NCBI RefSeq assembly: GCF_013179515.1 | Contig: NZ_JABMCN010000020.1 | Location: forward strand, 1-34,632 | Reading direction: 5' to 3' | Origin: Pseudomonas sp. CM27 | GTDB lineage: Bacteria > Pseudomonadota > Gammaproteobacteria > Pseudomonadales > Pseudomonadaceae | DNA length: 34,632 nucleotides | Shown here: positions 31,029-34,632 of the stretch, one piece after another | How the letters are laid out: each line of letters opens with the position of its first letter | Numbering within the stretch: position 1 is the first letter of the stretch | Notes under the pieces: generated by a model | The model's input: only the letters and a program-made list of their open reading frames with translations | Databases searched by the model: none | What the model was told of the DNA's origin: nothing | Position numbers and translations under genes: made by a program

Positions 31029-33026
31029 TCAGGAGCTTCTGCGGTAGGCCAACAACCGCAAGGCGTTGAAGACGACCAGCAGTGTGGAGCCCTCATGGAT
31101 CGCAACGGCGGCACCAATGCTCAAGCCCATGATGGTAGACGGAACCAAGATGGCCACAATCCCCAAGCTGACGAACAGGTTCTGGCGGATGATCGATCGC
31201 GTGTGACGGCTCAGCCCCACCGCAAATGGGAGTTGCCTGATGTCGTCAGCCATAAGCGCGATATCAGCCGTTTCCAGGGCGACATCAGATCCGGCAGCCC
31301 CCATTGCGATGCCAACGCTCGAATTGGCCATGGCAGGGGCATCATTCACGCCGTCACCCACCATGGCCACCCTGGCGCTGAGGCGCAGGTTCTTGATGGC
31401 CTTGACCTTGTCTTCCGGCATTAGGTCTCCCCACGCCTCATCTAAGCCAACTTGTTTGGCTACCGCCTCTGCAACGCGGTTGTGGTCCCCAGAAATCATG
31501 ACCATGCGGTCGATGCCCATCTCTCTGAGTTTCTGGAGTGCCTCTTTGGCACCCTCTCGGGGTGTGTCCAATAGCCCGATAGCGCCCAGATCCTTGTCAG
31601 CGCGACGTACCACCATGGTTGTGCGGCCCGACTGACGCAGACGCTCCGCAGCCTCCAAGGCTGCCTTGCTCAGTGCGGGAATACCATTGGTACCGAACAT
31701 CTCGACCTTGCCAATCCAGACGAACTGCCCATCAAGCTCGGCACGTACGCCGCGGCCAATCATGTTGCTCATGTTCTTGGCTTGCAATCGGCGCCGTGTG
31801 CCAATCATCTCTTCACCGTCACGCACAATTGCCGCAGCCAGCGGATGGTCGCTCATCGACTCCACAGCGATGGCGACGTTTAGTAGATCCTCGATCTGCG
31901 TGCCGCCTACCGGTATTACATCGGTGATGCGTGGGCGCCCTTCGGTCAGGGTACCGGTCTTGTCGAATGCCATGGCATTCAAGGAGCCGAGCTCTTCAAG
32001 CGGTGCACCGCCCTTGATCAGCACGCCACCTCGGGCTGCCCTGGCGATGCCAGATAGAATGGCGCTTGGTGTTGCGATCGCCAGCGCGCAGGGGCTGGCT
32101 GCAACCAGTACGGCCATCGCCCGGTAGAACGAGTCACGGAACGGCTCATCAAGGAAAATGCCGGCAAATAGCAGCCCGACTACCAGCAGCAAAACCAACG
32201 GGACGAATATGCGTTGGAAGCGGTCCGTGAATCGCTGGGTCGGTGACTTCCTGACTTCGGCTTCACTGACCATCTTGATGACCCGCGCCAGGGTACTTTC
32301 CGTAGAGCGCCGTGTTACCTCAACCTCGATGAGCGTTTCGCCATTGATGGTACCGGCGAAGACTTTCGAGGCTGCATCCACTGCATCTGGCTTGCTGCGT
32401 GCGAGTTCGGCATCAGGGACAGGTTGCTTGTCCACGGGGACGCTCTCACCGGTTACTGGCGCCTGGTTGATACTTGAGGAGCCCACTACAACAAAACCAT
32501 CGGCCGGTAGGCGGTCATTGGGGCGCACGATGACAACGTCACCGGGAACCAGCAGCTCCACAGGCATTTCCAACGTGCCATTTGCTCTGCGTACGATCGC
32601 GGTGGCTGGTGCGAGCTTGGACAGTGCCTCAATCGCTTTCTTGGCCCGCCCCATCGCGTAGCTTTCAAGGGAATGCCCCAGACTGAACAGGAACAGCAGC
32701 AGAGCCCCCTCCGCCCAGGCGCCAATGCTCGCGGCACCGGCTGCGGCGAGAAGCATCAGCGAATCGATCTCGAAGCGTTTCTGGCGGATGTTGCTGATCG
32801 CTTCCTTGGTGGTGAACCATCCACCGAACACATAGGCCGACACGTACAGAATCAGGGGCAGTCGATCAATCAGGTCAAGTTGTCCTGCGAGAGCTCCGGC
32901 ACCCAGGAGGGCACCACAGATCAGCGCGAAAATCAGCTCCGTGTTCATGCCAAAAATGCCGCCATGCTCATGGCTATGACCTTCATGCCCAGCTTGGTCA
33001 TCAGGGCGTTCAAGCAAACTCTTCAT
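31029..33026 (-). CDS. P1B-4 type heavy-metal exporting ATPase (CzcP-like; often annotated cadA)
   Basis: A 665-residue P-type ATPase that pumps Zn2+, Cd2+ or Co2+ outward. Instead of a CxxC HMA domain it starts with a short His-rich tail (residues about 12-23, GHEGHSHEHGG). Motifs in order: TGES actuator loop, membrane motif SPCALAIATPSA (SPC, not CPC), phosphorylation site DKTGTLTEG, SDHPLA, GDGVNDAPA, and HEGST in the last membrane helix. SPC with HEGST marks the P1B-4 subgroup (CzcP, CoaT) rather than P1B-2 CadA/ZntA. It lies downstream of czcA and DUF2790 on the same strand, as czcP lies near czc in Cupriavidus metallidurans. No MerR-type operator was seen upstream. Confidence 0.92.
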   Translation of the reverse strand: MKSLLERPDDQAGHEGHSHEHGGIFGMNTELIFALICGALLGAGALAGQLDLIDRLPLILYVSAYVFGGWFTTKEAISNIRQKRFEIDSLMLLAAAGAASIGAWAEGALLLFLFSLGHSLESYAMGRAKKAIEALSKLAPATAIVRRANGTLEMPVELLVPGDVVIVRPNDRLPADGFVVVGSSSINQAPVTGESVPVDKQPVPDAELARSKPDAVDAASKVFAGTINGETLIEVEVTRRSTESTLARVIKMVSEAEVRKSPTQRFTDRFQRIFVPLVLLLVVGLLFAGIFLDEPFRDSFYRAMAVLVAASPCALAIATPSAILSGIARAARGGVLIKGGAPLEELGSLNAMAFDKTGTLTEGRPRITDVIPVGGTQIEDLLNVAIAVESMSDHPLAAAIVRDGEEMIGTRRRLQAKNMSNMIGRGVRAELDGQFVWIGKVEMFGTNGIPALSKAALEAAERLRQSGRTTMVVRRADKDLGAIGLLDTPREGAKEALQKLREMGIDRMVMISGDHNRVAEAVAKQVGLDEAWGDLMPEDKVKAIKNLRLSARVAMVGDGVNDAPAMANSSVGIAMGAAGSDVALETADIALMADDIRQLPFAVGLSRHTRSIIRQNLFVSLGIVAILVPSTIMGLSIGAAVAIHEGSTLLVVFNALRLLAYRRSS

Positions 33027-33165
33027 AACTCGTCCCTTCTGGGGTCAAGGCTTCCAATTGCCCTCTGCAGTTGGGAGCCGTCGCGGTTGGTTAGCTAAGA
33101 CCTATTGCACGGTTTGCCCCGGCCCAGGCGTTAACATGTCAAAACCATGGGGCATCGGGCGTAAT

Positions 33166-33193
33166 AAAAAATGCCAGGCACTGCCTGGCATTT
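33166..33193 (-). terminator. Rho-independent terminator after DUF2790 copy 2
   Basis: AAATGCCAGGCA (33169-33180) and TGCCTGGCATTT (33182-33193) form a perfect stem with a minimal loop. On the minus strand it runs into TTTTTTATT. It separates the DUF2790 gene (33228) from the metal ATPase start (33026). Confidence 0.85.
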
Positions 33194-33227
33194 ATGAATT
33201 CTCTAATTGTTCTGTTCAAATCGTTTA

Positions 33228-33551
33228 CTACTTGTTGTTGATGCATTGCGAATACATCGAGTAACGAACAGTCTTGAGCGTGCCCTGGGAGTCCTCGAAG
33301 GTCATCAACCGTGGGTAGACCTGGCAGGTACGTGGGTCCTGCGACTGACGTACGAACTTAGCAACGTCTATCTTCATGCCATATTTGTAATCCTGAATCT
33401 CTGGCATTGGCTTGCCATTTTTCTCCGCGTACTTGGCCACTGCGGTCTGGTGCTCCTTGGTGTATTGCAGCTGCTTGCTCTCGGAAAAAGTGTTGGCCTG
33501 CGAAGCCACCGAGAAAACAACAAGTGCAGCAGCGATAATTAGCTTTTTCAT
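33228..33551 (-). CDS. DUF2790-family secreted protein (copy 2)
   Basis: A 107-residue protein with a signal peptide (MKKLIIAAALVVFSVASQA, residues 1-19) and a DUF2790 domain: GKPMPEIQDYKYGMKIDVAK, RTCQVYPRLMTFEDSQG and a final CINNK. It aligns along its length with the copy at 19381-19707, including both cysteines and the YxYGM(K/D)(I/L)DV core, so the two are paralogues. It lies between the czcA end and the metal ATPase on the same strand, with its own terminator. A box related to the ATTGTAAT set lies 74 bp upstream. Confidence 0.82.
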   Translation of the reverse strand: MKKLIIAAALVVFSVASQANTFSESKQLQYTKEHQTAVAKYAEKNGKPMPEIQDYKYGMKIDVAKFVRQSQDPRTCQVYPRLMTFEDSQGTLKTVRYSMYSQCINNK

Positions 33552-33624
33552 AAAACCCTCTCAATTTCAAAACTTCTCGGGCGTAACCTTAGCAATGCAT
33601 AGGCATCACCGGCATGACGAGAAA

Positions 33625-33645
33625 CTTACAATTTTGAAAGGTAAG
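33625..33645 (-). promoter_or_regulatory. Box upstream of DUF2790 copy 2
   Basis: On the minus strand it reads TTACCTTTCAAAATTGTAAG, with CTTAC and GTAAG as inverted ends. It shares CAAAATTGTAA with the box at 23182-23196. A matching -10 at 17 bp is not clear (TGATGC), so the promoter itself is less certain than the box. Confidence 0.45.
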
Positions 33646-33660
33646 TGCATCTACTTCACT

Positions 33661-33696
33661 TTAAACAAAAAAGCCCACAACACGTGTTGTGGGCTT
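33661..33696 (-). terminator. Rho-independent terminator of the czcA transcript
   Basis: AAGCCCACAACAC (33671-33683) and GTGTTGTGGGCTT (33684-33696) are a perfect 26-bp palindrome. On the minus strand it is followed by TTTTTTG TTT. It starts 18 bases after the czcA stop. Confidence 0.88.
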
Positions 33697-33713
33697 CTCT
33701 TTAGCGGAGCCTG

Positions 33714-34632
<919 letters not shown>

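Noticed and set aside
33027-33165. A MerR/CadR-type operator before the metal ATPase
   Set aside because: TTGAC occurs twice but without the long dyad and 19-20 bp promoter spacing that MerR-type sites require.

Overview
The window looks like chromosomal DNA of a Pseudomonas, most likely of the P. putida group. The signs are an MvaT/MvaU-type H-NS protein, an OprD-family porin, two DUF2790 secreted proteins, a CzcRS pair, and a czc/cadA gene order that resembles, from memory and unchecked, the metal-resistance region near the origin of P. putida KT2440.

Region 1 (1-9265) is mobile or accessory DNA. The 3' end of a radC-like gene (152-~320, minus strand) stops abruptly just before its JAMM-motif codons. 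There it meets a four-gene operon, ginA-ginB-ginC-ginD (363-5914): three tyrosine recombinases and a small HTH/coiled-coil protein, all overlapping. This is the hallmark of the GInt type of genomic island and recalls Tn554. Behind it lie accessory genes: an unknown protein and an XRE regulator sharing an inverted-repeat operator, an H-NS-like MvaT paralogue, decayed DNA, and an unknown protein with a possible zinc site. No second half of radC is visible, so the right end of the island is not located here.

Region 2 (9266-15094) is a nutrient-scavenging unit. It holds a CocE/NonD-type hydrolase, a YfcC/DcuC-type permease, a LysR regulator and a divergent OprD-family porin. An identical 15-bp sequence lies before the permease and between regulator and porin, and is the likely LysR operator.

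Region 3 (15101-34632) is a metal-resistance and envelope-remodelling cluster. It has a lipid A phosphoethanolamine transferase (eptA-like), a His-rich zinc-ribbon protein plus CDF exporter (czcD-like), DUF3147 and DUF2790 proteins, the CzcR/CzcS-type two-component system, and two small genes diverging from twin boxes. It continues with a GtrA/GtrB/ArnT-like glycosylation operon, an atypical LysR regulator, an OprO/OprP-like porin, two unknown genes, a P1B-4 type metal ATPase (CzcP-like), a second DUF2790 gene and the 3' end of czcA, cut by the window edge.

The main regulatory observation is a repeated promoter design in region 3. An ATTGTAAT box lies on the -35 side, then exactly 17 bp, then a (C/T)GTTA(T/G) -10-like element. 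It precedes eptA, the gtrA operon, one DUF2790 gene and a small secreted protein. Two of these promoters match at 30 of 38 positions. Related boxes lie near czcRS, the second DUF2790 gene and the 195-aa membrane protein. I infer one response regulator (CzcR, or a related one such as ColR) that couples metal efflux to lipid A and LPS modification.
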